DNA of 64,000 nucleotides, from assembly GCF_013385635.1 (NCBI RefSeq), contig NZ_JACAPR010000043.1, positions 1 to 64,000 of the forward strand, in the 5' to 3' direction. The position numbers and the translations under genes are program-made. Below, piece by piece: positions 35,605-44,074 of the stretch (position 1 is the first letter of the stretch; every line of letters starts with the position of its first letter). This DNA comes from Pseudomonas gingeri (GTDB lineage: Bacteria; Pseudomonadota; Gammaproteobacteria; Pseudomonadales; Pseudomonadaceae). The notes beneath the pieces are model-generated. The model searched no databases, was not told where the DNA came from, and saw only the letters and a list, made by a program, of their open reading frames with translations.

Positions 35605-37266
35605 TTAGCGTGAATTTCGCAGTAATGATTCGTCGAGGGCTGGCGCATCGACCCTGTCGCTGGCCGGGGTCTGCTGGATGCCCAGCAGGGCGGCGAAGCC
35701 CTCGGCGATATCCTGTTCCTCGGCGAGCGGGAAAATCGCCGCGACATACCGGTCGGGACGCAGCAGCAACAACTGCCCCGAGGGCTCGCCGAGCAGCGTT
35801 GCCAGGGCTCCGTCGCTGTCGGTCCAGACGTTCATGCGCGCCGGATCGGATGTGCTGTCCTTGGGCTGGATCAGGATGCGCCGGGCTTCCAGGCGCTCCC
35901 ACAGCGGGTGCCGCAACGCGTCCAGTCGACTGTCGGTGGGGCTGGCGTATTGCAGCAGGGCGAAGCCGGTGCCGAGGACCTTGTCCAGCAGCACGCTGTT
36001 GCCTTCGGCATCCTCGACCCGGGGTTGCGGGAACATCTGCCCGCAACTCAACTGCCCGCAGCTACCGTTGCCGATCACCAGGCCCTGGGTGAAACGCGGC
36101 TTGGGCTTGAAGCGCATCTGCAGGAAGTAGTCGCGCAGCGGCGGCAGCAGGCCGATGACGCGAAATGCCGCGCTGATCAGGTTGGCCCGCCAGACAGTGG
36201 ACGGCGCCATCACCACGCCCAGGCCCAGGGCCAGCTTGATCAGGGCCCAGGCGTGATCGCGACGCTCGGTTTCATAGCTGTCCAGGGCATCGCTGCCGAG
36301 CTGGCCCTTGAACACGCCGGCCAGTTTCCAGCCCAGGTTATGGGCATCGCGTACACCACTGTTCATGCCTTGCCCGGCGTAGGGCGGGGTCAGGTGCGCG
36401 GCGTCGCCGGCGAGGAAGATCCGACCTTCGCGCCAACGCTCGGCCACCCGGGCGTGGAAGGTGTACACGGTCTTGCGCACGATGGAGATCGGTTTGTCAC
36501 CCCGGAAGGGTTTGACCAGCTCTTTGATCCGCTCTTCGTCGAGCATCTCCTCGTCGCTTTCATCGGCCTTGAGCATGAACTCGTAGCGCCGGGTGTGATG
36601 GGGGCCTGGCACGTCCACGGTCGGACGACGGGCGTCGCAATACATCCGGCATTGCCAGAACGGATCGTCATCCCGCTCGGTGTCCACCACCAGCCAGCGT
36701 GACTGGAAGCTCGAACCCACCAGGTTAATACCCAGTTGCTTGCGTACCGGGCTGCGCCCGCCGTCGCAGGCCACCAGGTAGCGGGCCCTGACGATGAGGA
36801 TTTCACCGGCGGCGTTGCGCACGCTGGCGGTCACTCCCGTGGCGTCCTGTTCGACATGCAGCAGTTCATGGGCGAAACCGACCCGCAGGTTGTCGAAGCG
36901 CTGCATGCCTGCATGCAACGTGGCCTCGAACAGCGGTTGGCGGAACGCATTGCGCTTGGGAAAACCGTACAGGGTCGAGGTTGGCTCGACCTTGCCGAAA
37001 CAGCGGCCGCCCGGACGGGTGTAGTAGTGCACGCCATAGCCGGGCACCACGTCCTTGAGCACGGCCTGGTCCATGCCCACCGCTTGCATGGTGCGCAGGG
37101 ATTCGTCGTCGATCGAGACGGCCCGCGGTTCGCCGACCGTGCCCTGCTTGCGGTCGATGATGAACGTCTCCACGCCGGCCTGACCCAGATAATTGGCCAA
37201 GGTCAGGCCCGTGGGACCGGCGCCGCTGATCAGTACGCCGGTCTTGATGATATTGGAAGTGGTCAT
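35605..37266 (-). CDS. FAD-dependent aromatic hydroxylase (MhpA/PheA-type)
   Basis: This 553-residue class A flavoprotein monooxygenase has G15-A-G-P-T-G20 (VLISGAGPTGLTLANYL) for FAD and a GD motif near residue 287 (FLAGDAAHLTPPYAGQGMN). A C-terminal thioredoxin-like domain is present, as in 3-(3-hydroxyphenyl)propionate hydroxylase and phenol hydroxylases. It would add an ortho hydroxyl to a phenol using NAD(P)H and O2, preparing the ring for the extradiol dioxygenase encoded 10 bp downstream. Start ATG 37266 lies 18 bp after the IclR gene. Confidence 0.9.
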   Translation of the reverse strand: MTTSNIIKTGVLISGAGPTGLTLANYLGQAGVETFIIDRKQGTVGEPRAVSIDDESLRTMQAVGMDQAVLKDVVPGYGVHYYTRPGGRCFGKVEPTSTLYGFPKRNAFRQPLFEATLHAGMQRFDNLRVGFAHELLHVEQDATGVTASVRNAAGEILIVRARYLVACDGGRSPVRKQLGINLVGSSFQSRWLVVDTERDDDPFWQCRMYCDARRPTVDVPGPHHTRRYEFMLKADESDEEMLDEERIKELVKPFRGDKPISIVRKTVYTFHARVAERWREGRIFLAGDAAHLTPPYAGQGMNSGVRDAHNLGWKLAGVFKGQLGSDALDSYETERRDHAWALIKLALGLGVVMAPSTVWRANLISAAFRVIGLLPPLRDYFLQMRFKPKPRFTQGLVIGNGSCGQLSCGQMFPQPRVEDAEGNSVLLDKVLGTGFALLQYASPTDSRLDALRHPLWERLEARRILIQPKDSTSDPARMNVWTDSDGALATLLGEPSGQLLLLRPDRYVAAIFPLAEEQDIAEGFAALLGIQQTPASDRVDAPALDESLLRNSR

Positions 37267-37284
37267 GGTCGATACCGATGCTGT

Positions 37285-38124
37285 TTAGTCCAACGGCCGG
37301 GGACGCCCGGAAAAAGCCTGCATGAGTTGCGATAGCTGCCGGGCCAGTTGCACGATCTGCTGGCCATACTCGTCATCGCGGGCGGCGTCGCATTCACTGT
37401 CCGGACGCACGCAACTGATACTGCCGATGGCCTTGCCATCGCTGTCGAGGATCGGTGCCGCGATGCCGCAGATGCCGCTGTCGACTTCAGCGCGCGAGAC
37501 GACATAGCCTTTCTTGCGCAGACGCTGCATCGAGCGACGAAACTCCTCCCAGTTCTGCCCCAGGTGGCTGAGGCGGATCTCTTCGTGCTTTTCCAGGTAC
37601 AGGCGGTTGTGCTGGCGTGAACCCAGGTTGGCGAGAATGGCCTTGGACGTCGCCCCGAGGAACAGCGGGCGCGGCGTGCCGCGGGTGTAGCTGACTTCGC
37701 TGGTGATGCTGCCGCTCTGGTGCACGCAGACCACCTGGTCCTTGAACAGCCGGCAGGTCAACCAGACCTGTGATGGGCTCCACTGCGGGAACTGGCCGGC
37801 CAACTGGTTGGCCGCGCGCACCAACGGATCGCTGACCCGCAGTTGCCGATCCCAGGTGATGATCCGGGCACCGAGTGCATAGCGGCCGGCCTCGACCTGG
37901 AATAACAGATCCACTTCGGCCAGTTCACGCACATAGCGGTAGATCGTCGAGCGGGTGAAGCCCATGGCACTGCCCAGGTCGTCGACGGTCCACACCGGCT
38001 GGTGCTCGGTGAACAGGTCCAGCACCTTGAGCATGCGCTCCAGGCTGGAGCCCTTGGCGTCGGCGGTGCTTTCCAATGTCTCGGTCGATGGCGGGGGAAC
38101 GACGGGTTGGTTGGCTTCTGTCAT
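37285..38124 (-). CDS. IclR-family regulator inside the aromatic operon
   Basis: This is a 279-residue IclR regulator. The N-terminal winged helix reads WTVDDLGSAMGFTRSTIYRY, and the C-terminal effector domain shows the family's DSGICGIAAPILDSDGKAIG near residue 220. It is embedded in the operon, three bases after the FAH gene and 18 bases before the hydroxylase, so it is co-transcribed with what it probably controls. Its likely operator is the repeated element at 40431-40480 upstream of the first gene. PcaR/PobR/MhpR-type regulators of this family activate or repress aromatic operons in response to the substrate. Confidence 0.9.
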   Translation of the reverse strand: MTEANQPVVPPPSTETLESTADAKGSSLERMLKVLDLFTEHQPVWTVDDLGSAMGFTRSTIYRYVRELAEVDLLFQVEAGRYALGARIITWDRQLRVSDPLVRAANQLAGQFPQWSPSQVWLTCRLFKDQVVCVHQSGSITSEVSYTRGTPRPLFLGATSKAILANLGSRQHNRLYLEKHEEIRLSHLGQNWEEFRRSMQRLRKKGYVVSRAEVDSGICGIAAPILDSDGKAIGSISCVRPDSECDAARDDEYGQQIVQLARQLSQLMQAFSGRPRPLD

Positions 38125-38127
38125 GAT

Positions 38128-38979
38128 TCAGATCTCGTCCGCGATGGTGTTGCGCAGGATGCCCAGGCCGGAGATTTCCACTTCGACCACGTCGCCCGGT
38201 TTCATCCACACCGGTGGTTCGCGGAAGGCGCCGACGCCGCCGGTGGTGCCGCTGACGATCACATCGCCGGGAGCCAGTTCGGTGAAGGTGCTGCAGTACT
38301 CGATGAGTTTGCGCACATCGAAAATCATGTCGCTGGTGGCGGTGTGCTGCATGACTTCGCCGTTGAGGCGGGTGGTCAGTTCCAGATCCTGCGGATCGCC
38401 GATTTCATCGGCGGTCACCAGCCAGGGGCCGAAACCGCCGGTCTGCGGGAAGTTCTTGCCGGGCACGAACTGGATCGTGTGTTTCTGCCAGTCACGCACG
38501 CTGCCATCGTTGTAGCAGGCGTAACCGGCCACATGGTCGAGGGCATTCTCGGCCTTGACGTGACGCGCCTTCTTGCCGATGACGATGGCCAGCTCGCCTT
38601 CGAAGTCCAGCTTGTGCGAGGCCTTGGGGCGCAGGATGGCTTGCAGGTGGGCGACCTGGCTGTCGGCGAAACGGGTGAAGATCATCGGGTAGGTCGGCAT
38701 TTCGCGACCGGTTTCGCGGACATGGGTGGCGTAGTTGATGCCGATGCACAGCACCTTGCCGGGGTTGGGGATCACCGGCAGGAAGGTGACTTCGGCCTGT
38801 GCCAGGCGGGGCAGGGCGGCGATGCGCTCAGGTGTCAGGCTGCCCAACAGACCGTGGGTGATCGCGGCTTTCAGGTCATAGCCCAGTTCGGCTTTCAACG
38901 ATTGCAGGTCGAGCACCTGGTCACCGTCGACAATGCCGTAGCTCGGGATGCCCTGGTTGAGGAAGCTGGCAATTTTCAT
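38128..38979 (-). CDS. Fumarylacetoacetate-hydrolase-family protein
   Basis: This 283-residue FAH-fold enzyme carries its metal-binding acidic residues in LDFEGELAIVIGKKA. The family motif GDVIVSGTTGGVG lies near 238-250 and CIGINYATHVRETGREMPTY near 75-95. Family members hydrolyse acylpyruvates or hydrate, isomerise and hydrolyse ring-cleavage products (HpcE/HpaG, DntG, fumarylpyruvate hydrolase). In this operon it should act on the extradiol product. ATG 38979 follows AGGAG; the longer frame overlaps the MFS gene and lacks support. Confidence 0.9.
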   Translation of the reverse strand: MKIASFLNQGIPSYGIVDGDQVLDLQSLKAELGYDLKAAITHGLLGSLTPERIAALPRLAQAEVTFLPVIPNPGKVLCIGINYATHVRETGREMPTYPMIFTRFADSQVAHLQAILRPKASHKLDFEGELAIVIGKKARHVKAENALDHVAGYACYNDGSVRDWQKHTIQFVPGKNFPQTGGFGPWLVTADEIGDPQDLELTTRLNGEVMQHTATSDMIFDVRKLIEYCSTFTELAPGDVIVSGTTGGVGAFREPPVWMKPGDVVEVEISGLGILRNTIADEI

Positions 38980-38998
38980 GGTGGGTCTCCTGGAAGGA

Positions 38999-40354
38999 TC
39001 AATAAGTCGGGGTAGGGTGGGAAGCGTTGGCGCGGCGCTGGCTGAAATGAATCGCCAGCAGCGCGCACAGGGCAATCAGGCTGGGAATCAGCGCCGCCAT
39101 GAAGACTTGCTGGACGTGCCAGCCGAGGCCGACCATCAGGCCGCCGAGCAAGGGGCCGAGGATCGAGCCGATGCGACCGACGCCCAGTGCCCAGCCGATA
39201 CCGGTGGAGCGGATTTCCTGGGGATAGAGTTCGGCGGCCAGGGCGTTGAGCCCGGCTTGCGCGCCCTGGATCAGTACGCCCATCAGCAACAGCAGGGTCA
39301 GGAAGCTGGCCGCCTGGAGCGGCAGCATCACCAGCAACAGGACCAGCACTTGATAGGCGAGGAATTCGGCGATCAGTACCCGATGGGCACCCAGTGCATC
39401 CATCAACCGGCCTTGGACCAATGAGCCGAGCACACCACCGAGACTGAACAGCACGATGGCCTGGACGCCGGTATGAGCGGGCAGTCGGGCGCTGCTCAAC
39501 ACGGTCGGCACCCAGCTCATGATCGAGTACAGGATCAGCAGGTTCATCGCATAGGGCAGCCACAGCAGCAGCGTCCGGCGCCACATACCGTGTTCGAACA
39601 ACCGATAGGGGGAGATGCGCGGGGCATTTGCCCGAGGGCGTTCGAACAGCGTTTCCGGCAGGGTTTCCAGGCCCGGCACCAGGCGTGAAACGATCCTCGC
39701 CACCTGCCCGCGGTTGGCGGCTGTCCGCGACAGGAACTCCACCGACTCCGGCAAGCTGCGCCACAACAGGTCGGCGAAGACCAGCGGCAGCAGCGCACCG
39801 CAGATGAACACCGCGCGCCAACCCAGGGCCGGCAGCACCTGCTCGGCAATCAGTCCGGCCGCCATGGCGCCCAGTGGCATGCCGCAGAACACCAGCGTGA
39901 CCGCGCTGCGGGCATGGCGCCTGGGGGTGTATTCGCAAACCAGGGCAATCAGGTTGGGAATCGCGCCGCCCAGACCCAGGCCGGTGAGAAAGCGAGCCAG
40001 GAGCAGTTGTTCGTAGCTGTGGGTCAGGGCGGTGAACAGTGAAAACAGACTGAAGGTGGCCACGCAGCCCAGCAGGACTTTCTTGCGTCCGATGCGGTCG
40101 GCCAGGGGGGCCAGGCTCAAGGCACCGATCATCAGCCCGAACAGGGTGCTGGCGAATACCGGGCCGAAGCTGGCCGCCGGCAGGCCCAGGGAGTCGGCCA
40201 TCGGCCCGACGAGAAACCCCATGACTTGCGTATCGAAGCCGTCGATGGCGGCGAGGATCACACACAGGCCGATCAACTCGAACTGCAGACGCCCCATGGG
40301 ACGTGGGTCGATCACGTCGCTGAGGACGTTTTCTGTTTCAGGCACGGTTTGCAT
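38999..40354 (-). CDS. AAHS-type aromatic acid MFS transporter
   Basis: This 451-residue transporter of the aromatic acid:H+ symporter family has about twelve membrane segments. The first membrane segment carries the DGFD charged motif (ILAAIDGFDTQVMGFL), which is required in PcaK and BenK, and the loop 2-3 motif is DRIGRKKVLLG. It is the first gene of the 13-kb minus-strand operon and would import an aromatic acid. Start ATG 40354 is followed by MQTVPETENVLSDVIDPRPM. The promoter region upstream (40355-40480) is AT-rich and carries the putative IclR site. Confidence 0.9.
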   Translation of the reverse strand: MQTVPETENVLSDVIDPRPMGRLQFELIGLCVILAAIDGFDTQVMGFLVGPMADSLGLPAASFGPVFASTLFGLMIGALSLAPLADRIGRKKVLLGCVATFSLFSLFTALTHSYEQLLLARFLTGLGLGGAIPNLIALVCEYTPRRHARSAVTLVFCGMPLGAMAAGLIAEQVLPALGWRAVFICGALLPLVFADLLWRSLPESVEFLSRTAANRGQVARIVSRLVPGLETLPETLFERPRANAPRISPYRLFEHGMWRRTLLLWLPYAMNLLILYSIMSWVPTVLSSARLPAHTGVQAIVLFSLGGVLGSLVQGRLMDALGAHRVLIAEFLAYQVLVLLLVMLPLQAASFLTLLLLMGVLIQGAQAGLNALAAELYPQEIRSTGIGWALGVGRIGSILGPLLGGLMVGLGWHVQQVFMAALIPSLIALCALLAIHFSQRRANASHPTPTY

Positions 40355-40430
40355 GGCATGGACTCTTTTTTTTGTTTTTGCGGCCCGTGTTTCGGCAGGC
40401 GGGCCATGGAGTCAATCTATGCCTAATCAA

Positions 40431-40480
40431 AAATTCTGTAAATAGGGATTTATCAAATATTTCGTATTGTGGGATTTAGG
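40431..40480. promoter_or_regulatory. Repeated element upstream of the aromatic operon, probable IclR site
   Basis: Within the 308-bp intergenic region 40355-40662, two imperfect copies of a 22-bp element (40431-40452 and 40457-40478, 16 of 22 identical, 26 bp apart) lie 77-124 bp before the first gene. The first contains AATTC-N8-GGGATT (40432-40450), the same pattern and spacing as the two sites around the second IclR gene. The remainder of the region has only a T-rich tract near 40366-40380 and a hairpin at 40587; I see no gene in it. Confidence 0.5.
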
Positions 40481-40586
40481 TGATTTTTCGAAAAACTGCC
40501 AACGAGATGCAAGGCGATCGGGCAGCGAGCATTGGGGAAGGTGGAGGGGAGTCAGGAGCAAAGGACGTGACCGGTGCAGCGGTTGC

Positions 40587-40624
40587 ATTCGCCTGGGCGG
40601 TTGGAAGAGCCCGCACAGGCGAAT
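40587..40624 (-). other. Long hairpin downstream of the first Old Yellow Enzyme gene
   Basis: ATTCGCCTG (40587-40595) and CAGGCGAAT (40616-40624) are perfect 9-bp inverted arms. A second small stem GGGC/GCCC lies inside the 20-base loop. It follows the reductase stop on the minus strand by 39 bp and could mark transcript end, but no T-run follows. Confidence 0.4.
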
Positions 40625-40662
40625 ACGCTGGATCAGTCATGGAGAGGGAGCGGGGCTTTGGG

Positions 40663-41790
40663 TCAGGCCGGCGACACCGCTTGATGCGTAGCGCTCCAGA
40701 CCGGGTAATCGGTGTAGCCCTGCTCCGTGCCGCCGAACAGCGAGCCGCCATCGAAGTCCGCCAGCGGCAGGCCCTCGGCGAGTCGGTGTGGCAGGTCGGG
40801 GTTGGCGACAAAAGGCCGACCGAAGGCCACCAGGTCGGCATAACCCTTGGCAAGCACCCACTCGGCCCGCGCCTTGTCGTATTTCCCGGCAACGATGATC
40901 GAGTTGTGGAAACGCTGGCGGATATCCTGGCGGAACTGCTCGGTGAATTGCGGGGCATCGTCCCAGTCCGCTTCCACCAGGTGCAGATAGGCGATGTCCC
41001 TGGCCTGGAGGTATTCGCTGGCCTCCAGGATGGTCGGCAGGATATCCGGGCAGCCCATGCCGCGTGCGGTGAGGAACGGCGCCAGGCGGATCGCGGTGCG
41101 CTCGGCGCCCACTTCGTCGACGATCGCGTCGATCACTTCCTTGAGGAAGCGCAGGCGGTTTTCCCGGGAGCCGCCGTATTCATCGGTGCGTACATTGGAG
41201 GTGGTGCGCAGGAACTGGTCGACCAGGTAACCGTTAGCGCCGTGCACTTCCACGCCATCGAATCCCGCCTCGATGGCATTGCGCGCGGCCTGGCGGAAGT
41301 CGTCGACGATGGCCTTGATCTCGTCATGGGACAGCGCCCGGGGTGTCGGGCTCGGCACCATGGCGCCGATACCGGTGGCCGGGTCGACCTTCCAGATCGA
41401 GCCGTCGAACGGCACTGCGGAGGGGGCGACCGGCAGTTCGCCGTCGTGGAAGTCCGGATGGGACATCCGGCCGACATGCCAGAGCTGCAGGAAGATACGG
41501 CCATGGGCATCGTGCACCGCCTGGGTCACCTGCTTCCAGCCGGCAATCTGTTCCGCGCTGTAGATGCCCGGGGTGAACGAGTAGCCCTTGCCCTGGGGCG
41601 TAATCTGCGTGGCTTCGCTGACAATCAGTGCGGCCGAGGCGCGTTGGGCGTAGTAGCGGGCATTGAGGGCATTGGGGATATCGCCGGGTTGGGTGCTGCG
41701 GGCCCGGGTCATCGGCGCCATGACGATGCGATGAGGCAACTCGTGGCAGCCAAGCCGGGTGGTGCTGAACAGCTTTGATGTCGTGGACAT
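40663..41790 (-). CDS. Old Yellow Enzyme family ene-reductase (first copy)
   Basis: This 375-residue FMN-dependent alkene reductase of the NemA/XenB/OPR group has the substrate-binding pair H183 and N186 (VEVHGANGYLVDQFL) and FMN contacts in APMTRAR. The C-terminal phosphate motif reads DLVAFGRPFVANPDLP. It reduces activated C=C bonds or nitro compounds with NAD(P)H. Start ATG 41790 is chosen because the sequence then opens with the family-typical KLFSTTRLGCHELPHRIV; a longer frame overlaps the MFS gene. It lies 31 bp after the MFS exporter gene and is probably co-transcribed with it. Confidence 0.92.
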   Translation of the reverse strand: MSTTSKLFSTTRLGCHELPHRIVMAPMTRARSTQPGDIPNALNARYYAQRASAALIVSEATQITPQGKGYSFTPGIYSAEQIAGWKQVTQAVHDAHGRIFLQLWHVGRMSHPDFHDGELPVAPSAVPFDGSIWKVDPATGIGAMVPSPTPRALSHDEIKAIVDDFRQAARNAIEAGFDGVEVHGANGYLVDQFLRTTSNVRTDEYGGSRENRLRFLKEVIDAIVDEVGAERTAIRLAPFLTARGMGCPDILPTILEASEYLQARDIAYLHLVEADWDDAPQFTEQFRQDIRQRFHNSIIVAGKYDKARAEWVLAKGYADLVAFGRPFVANPDLPHRLAEGLPLADFDGGSLFGGTEQGYTDYPVWSATHQAVSPA

Positions 41791-41821
41791 TGTCGTCTCC
41801 TGGATCAGGTGGGATAAGGAA

Positions 41822-43021
41822 TCAGTTGCCAAGCGATACACAAGGGGCGGCAGTCTTCGGTTGGGCCGACAACCTGGCCTCCTGCGACCAGATGAAGAGC
41901 AGGCCCAGCACCGGGATGATGGCTGCGGCAAACGGGATCGCGGCGGCACCGAGGTGGCTGTCGATCACTGCGCCGCCGATGAAGCCGCCCAGGGCGTTGG
42001 CGATGTTGAAGGCCGAGATATTCGCGGTGGCCGCCAGTTCGGGCGCTTTCGAGCCGTACTTCATGACCCGCATCTGCATGGGGGGCAGGTTGGCGAAGGT
42101 GGTCACGCCGTAGATGAATGCCGCGACCAGGAACAGCCATTTGTAGGGGGCGAGGAAACCCACCAGGAGCAGCGCGGCAATCATCGCCAGCGGCCAGAAG
42201 TTCAGTGAGCGACGCAGGTTGGCATCCGCGGTCCGGCCGCCGATGCTGTTGCCGACCACCAGGCCGGCGCCGACCACGACCAGTACCCAGGTGATCGCAC
42301 TGCGGTCGAAGCCGGCGACCTGTTCGGCCACCGGTGCGATGTAGCCGTACAGCGTCATGAAGCCCACCCAGCCGAGCATGGTGAAGGCCAGGCTGGCCAG
42401 AAGGTTGCGGTCGCGGAACACCGAGAGCTGGGCCAGCATCGAGGCCGGTCTGTTTTCCGGGCTGCGGGCAATGGTGACGGCAATCATCAGCATGGCGACG
42501 ACGCCCATGACCGCCACCACGAGAAAGGCGGTGTGCCAGTCGAAGGCATTGCCGATCCAGGCACCGGCCGGTACGCCCAGGACGTTGGCGAGGGTCAGGC
42601 CGCCGAACATCTGGCCTACCGCACGGCCGGCCATGTTATCGGCCACCATGCGCGTCGCCACCACCGCACCGATACCGTAGAACGGGCCCTGGGTGAGACC
42701 GGCCACCACCCGGCTGATCAGGAGCATCGTGTAGTCGGTACTGAAGGCGGCAATCAGGTTGCCGGCGACAAACAGTCCCAGGAGCACGATCAGCACGTTG
42801 CGTTTTTCGAAGCGAGCCAGCCACAACGTCAGCAGGGGACCACCGATCACGATGGCCAGGGCATAGGCGGTGATCAGGTTGCCGGCTTGTCCGGTGCTGA
42901 TCTTCAGGCTGTCGGCGACCTGGGGCAGGATGCCGGCTATGAGGAATTCGGCGGTGCCGATGGCGAAGGCGGAAAGGGTCAGGATCCAGATCTGGATCGG
43001 CATTCTCGAGGTCAGTGACAT
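41822..43021 (-). CDS. MFS transporter (arabinose-efflux / DHA1 type)
   Basis: This is a 399-residue, twelve-segment major facilitator. It opens IWILTLSAFAIGTAEFLIAG with the typical DHA1 motif ADSLKISTGQAGNLITAYAL, and a GRAVGQMFGGLTLANVLGVP segment precedes the middle loop. Proteins of this type export sugars, drugs or metabolites. It is transcribed divergently from the LysR gene at 43154 and ahead of the ene-reductase. A detoxification pair (exporter plus reductase of an electrophile) is a reasonable reading. ATG 43021 has AGGAAG upstream. Confidence 0.88.
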   Translation of the reverse strand: MSLTSRMPIQIWILTLSAFAIGTAEFLIAGILPQVADSLKISTGQAGNLITAYALAIVIGGPLLTLWLARFEKRNVLIVLLGLFVAGNLIAAFSTDYTMLLISRVVAGLTQGPFYGIGAVVATRMVADNMAGRAVGQMFGGLTLANVLGVPAGAWIGNAFDWHTAFLVVAVMGVVAMLMIAVTIARSPENRPASMLAQLSVFRDRNLLASLAFTMLGWVGFMTLYGYIAPVAEQVAGFDRSAITWVLVVVGAGLVVGNSIGGRTADANLRRSLNFWPLAMIAALLLVGFLAPYKWLFLVAAFIYGVTTFANLPPMQMRVMKYGSKAPELAATANISAFNIANALGGFIGGAVIDSHLGAAAIPFAAAIIPVLGLLFIWSQEARLSAQPKTAAPCVSLGN

Positions 43022-43125
43022 GAGGCTTCTTCCTATGCACAAATCAGTGGGTTGCCGGCGTACGCCTTGCCGGTGGATGTGGCGAAGATAGACATTGCGG
43101 AACGACTTGATAATTGCTTAGGATT

Positions 43126-43151
43126 CGAAATTATATTTCGGAGTTTCCGAA
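43126..43151. promoter_or_regulatory. Two overlapping palindromes before a LysR gene, probable operator
   Basis: CGAAAT-TAT-ATTTCG (43126-43140) and TTCGGA-GTT-TCCGAA (43137-43151) are each perfect 6-3-6 palindromes and overlap by four bases. They end two bases before the LysR ATG and cover its ribosome site, which suggests that LysR limits its own synthesis and controls the divergent MFS-reductase pair. Confidence 0.55.
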
Positions 43152-43153
43152 GA

Positions 43154-44050
43154 ATGACCCTGGATAACCTGGCGCTGTTCCTGATGATCGTCGAGAAGGG
43201 CGGCCTGTCTGCCGCGGGGAGGGAGTTGGGGTTGTCACCAGCTTCGGTTTCCGAACGGCTGGCGGTGCTGGAAGGCTATTACGGCGCGAGCCTGCTCACC
43301 CGCACCACCCGTTCCATCAGCCTGACCGACGAGGGGCGTTTGCTGGCCGACGGTGCCCGCCGCCTGCTGGCCGAAGCCGAGGAACTGGAAAGCAGCATCC
43401 GCCTGGGGGCGCAGAAAATTTCCGGACTGATTCGCCTCAGTGCCCCGGTCGATCTGGGGCAGGCGCAGATCGTGCCGGTCCTCGACCGTTTCCTGGCCGA
43501 ACATCCTGACGTGACGATCGATCTCAACCTCACCGACGGTTTCGTCGACCTGGTCAGCCAGGGGATCGATTTCGCCGTTCGTTATGGTGCCCTGGCCGAC
43601 AGCACGCTGCGCTCCAGGCCCATCGGCGAGAACCGTCGCGTGATCTGCGCGGCGCCTCGTTACCTCGAACTCCATGGCACGCCGCAACACCCGGACGATC
43701 TGGCGCGGCATGACTGCATCGTCATGCGCTTTGGCACCAATATCGATCGGATCTGGACCTTCCGGGTGGGCGACGAAAGCCATCGCGTGGCGGTGAAGGG
43801 GAGAAGGGTGGCCAATAACGGCGGGCTGGTCAGGCAGTGGTGCCTGGACGGTCACGGCATCTGCAACAAATCGGTCTGGGACGTCCAGGCCGACATCGCG
43901 GCGGGGCGGCTGGTGGAGGTGCTCCCGGACTATTCACCCGGCCAGACGGCGCTGCAGATCGTCTATCCTCCGGTGCGTGTCCTGCCGCGCCGTGTCCGCG
44001 CCCTGATTGACACCATCAGTTCGCAGTTGGCACTGGAGGCGGGGGGCTGA
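43154..44050 (+). CDS. LysR-family regulator, divergent from the MFS/ene-reductase pair
   Basis: This 298-residue LysR protein has a winged helix at about 15-60 (GGLSAAGRELGLSPASVSERL). The effector domain starts GLIRLSAPVDLGQAQIVPVL, which is the CrgA-type subgroup. I chose ATG 43154; the frame continues 34 codons upstream through the operator region without family sequence. It is divergent from the MFS gene with 132 bp between them. It converges closely on the second reductase gene (24 bp gap). Confidence 0.88.
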   Translation: MTLDNLALFLMIVEKGGLSAAGRELGLSPASVSERLAVLEGYYGASLLTRTTRSISLTDEGRLLADGARRLLAEAEELESSIRLGAQKISGLIRLSAPVDLGQAQIVPVLDRFLAEHPDVTIDLNLTDGFVDLVSQGIDFAVRYGALADSTLRSRPIGENRRVICAAPRYLELHGTPQHPDDLARHDCIVMRFGTNIDRIWTFRVGDESHRVAVKGRRVANNGGLVRQWCLDGHGICNKSVWDVQADIAAGRLVEVLPDYSPGQTALQIVYPPVRVLPRRVRALIDTISSQLALEAGG

Positions 44051-44074
44051 GCGGCAATCCCAGCCCCCGCGGTT

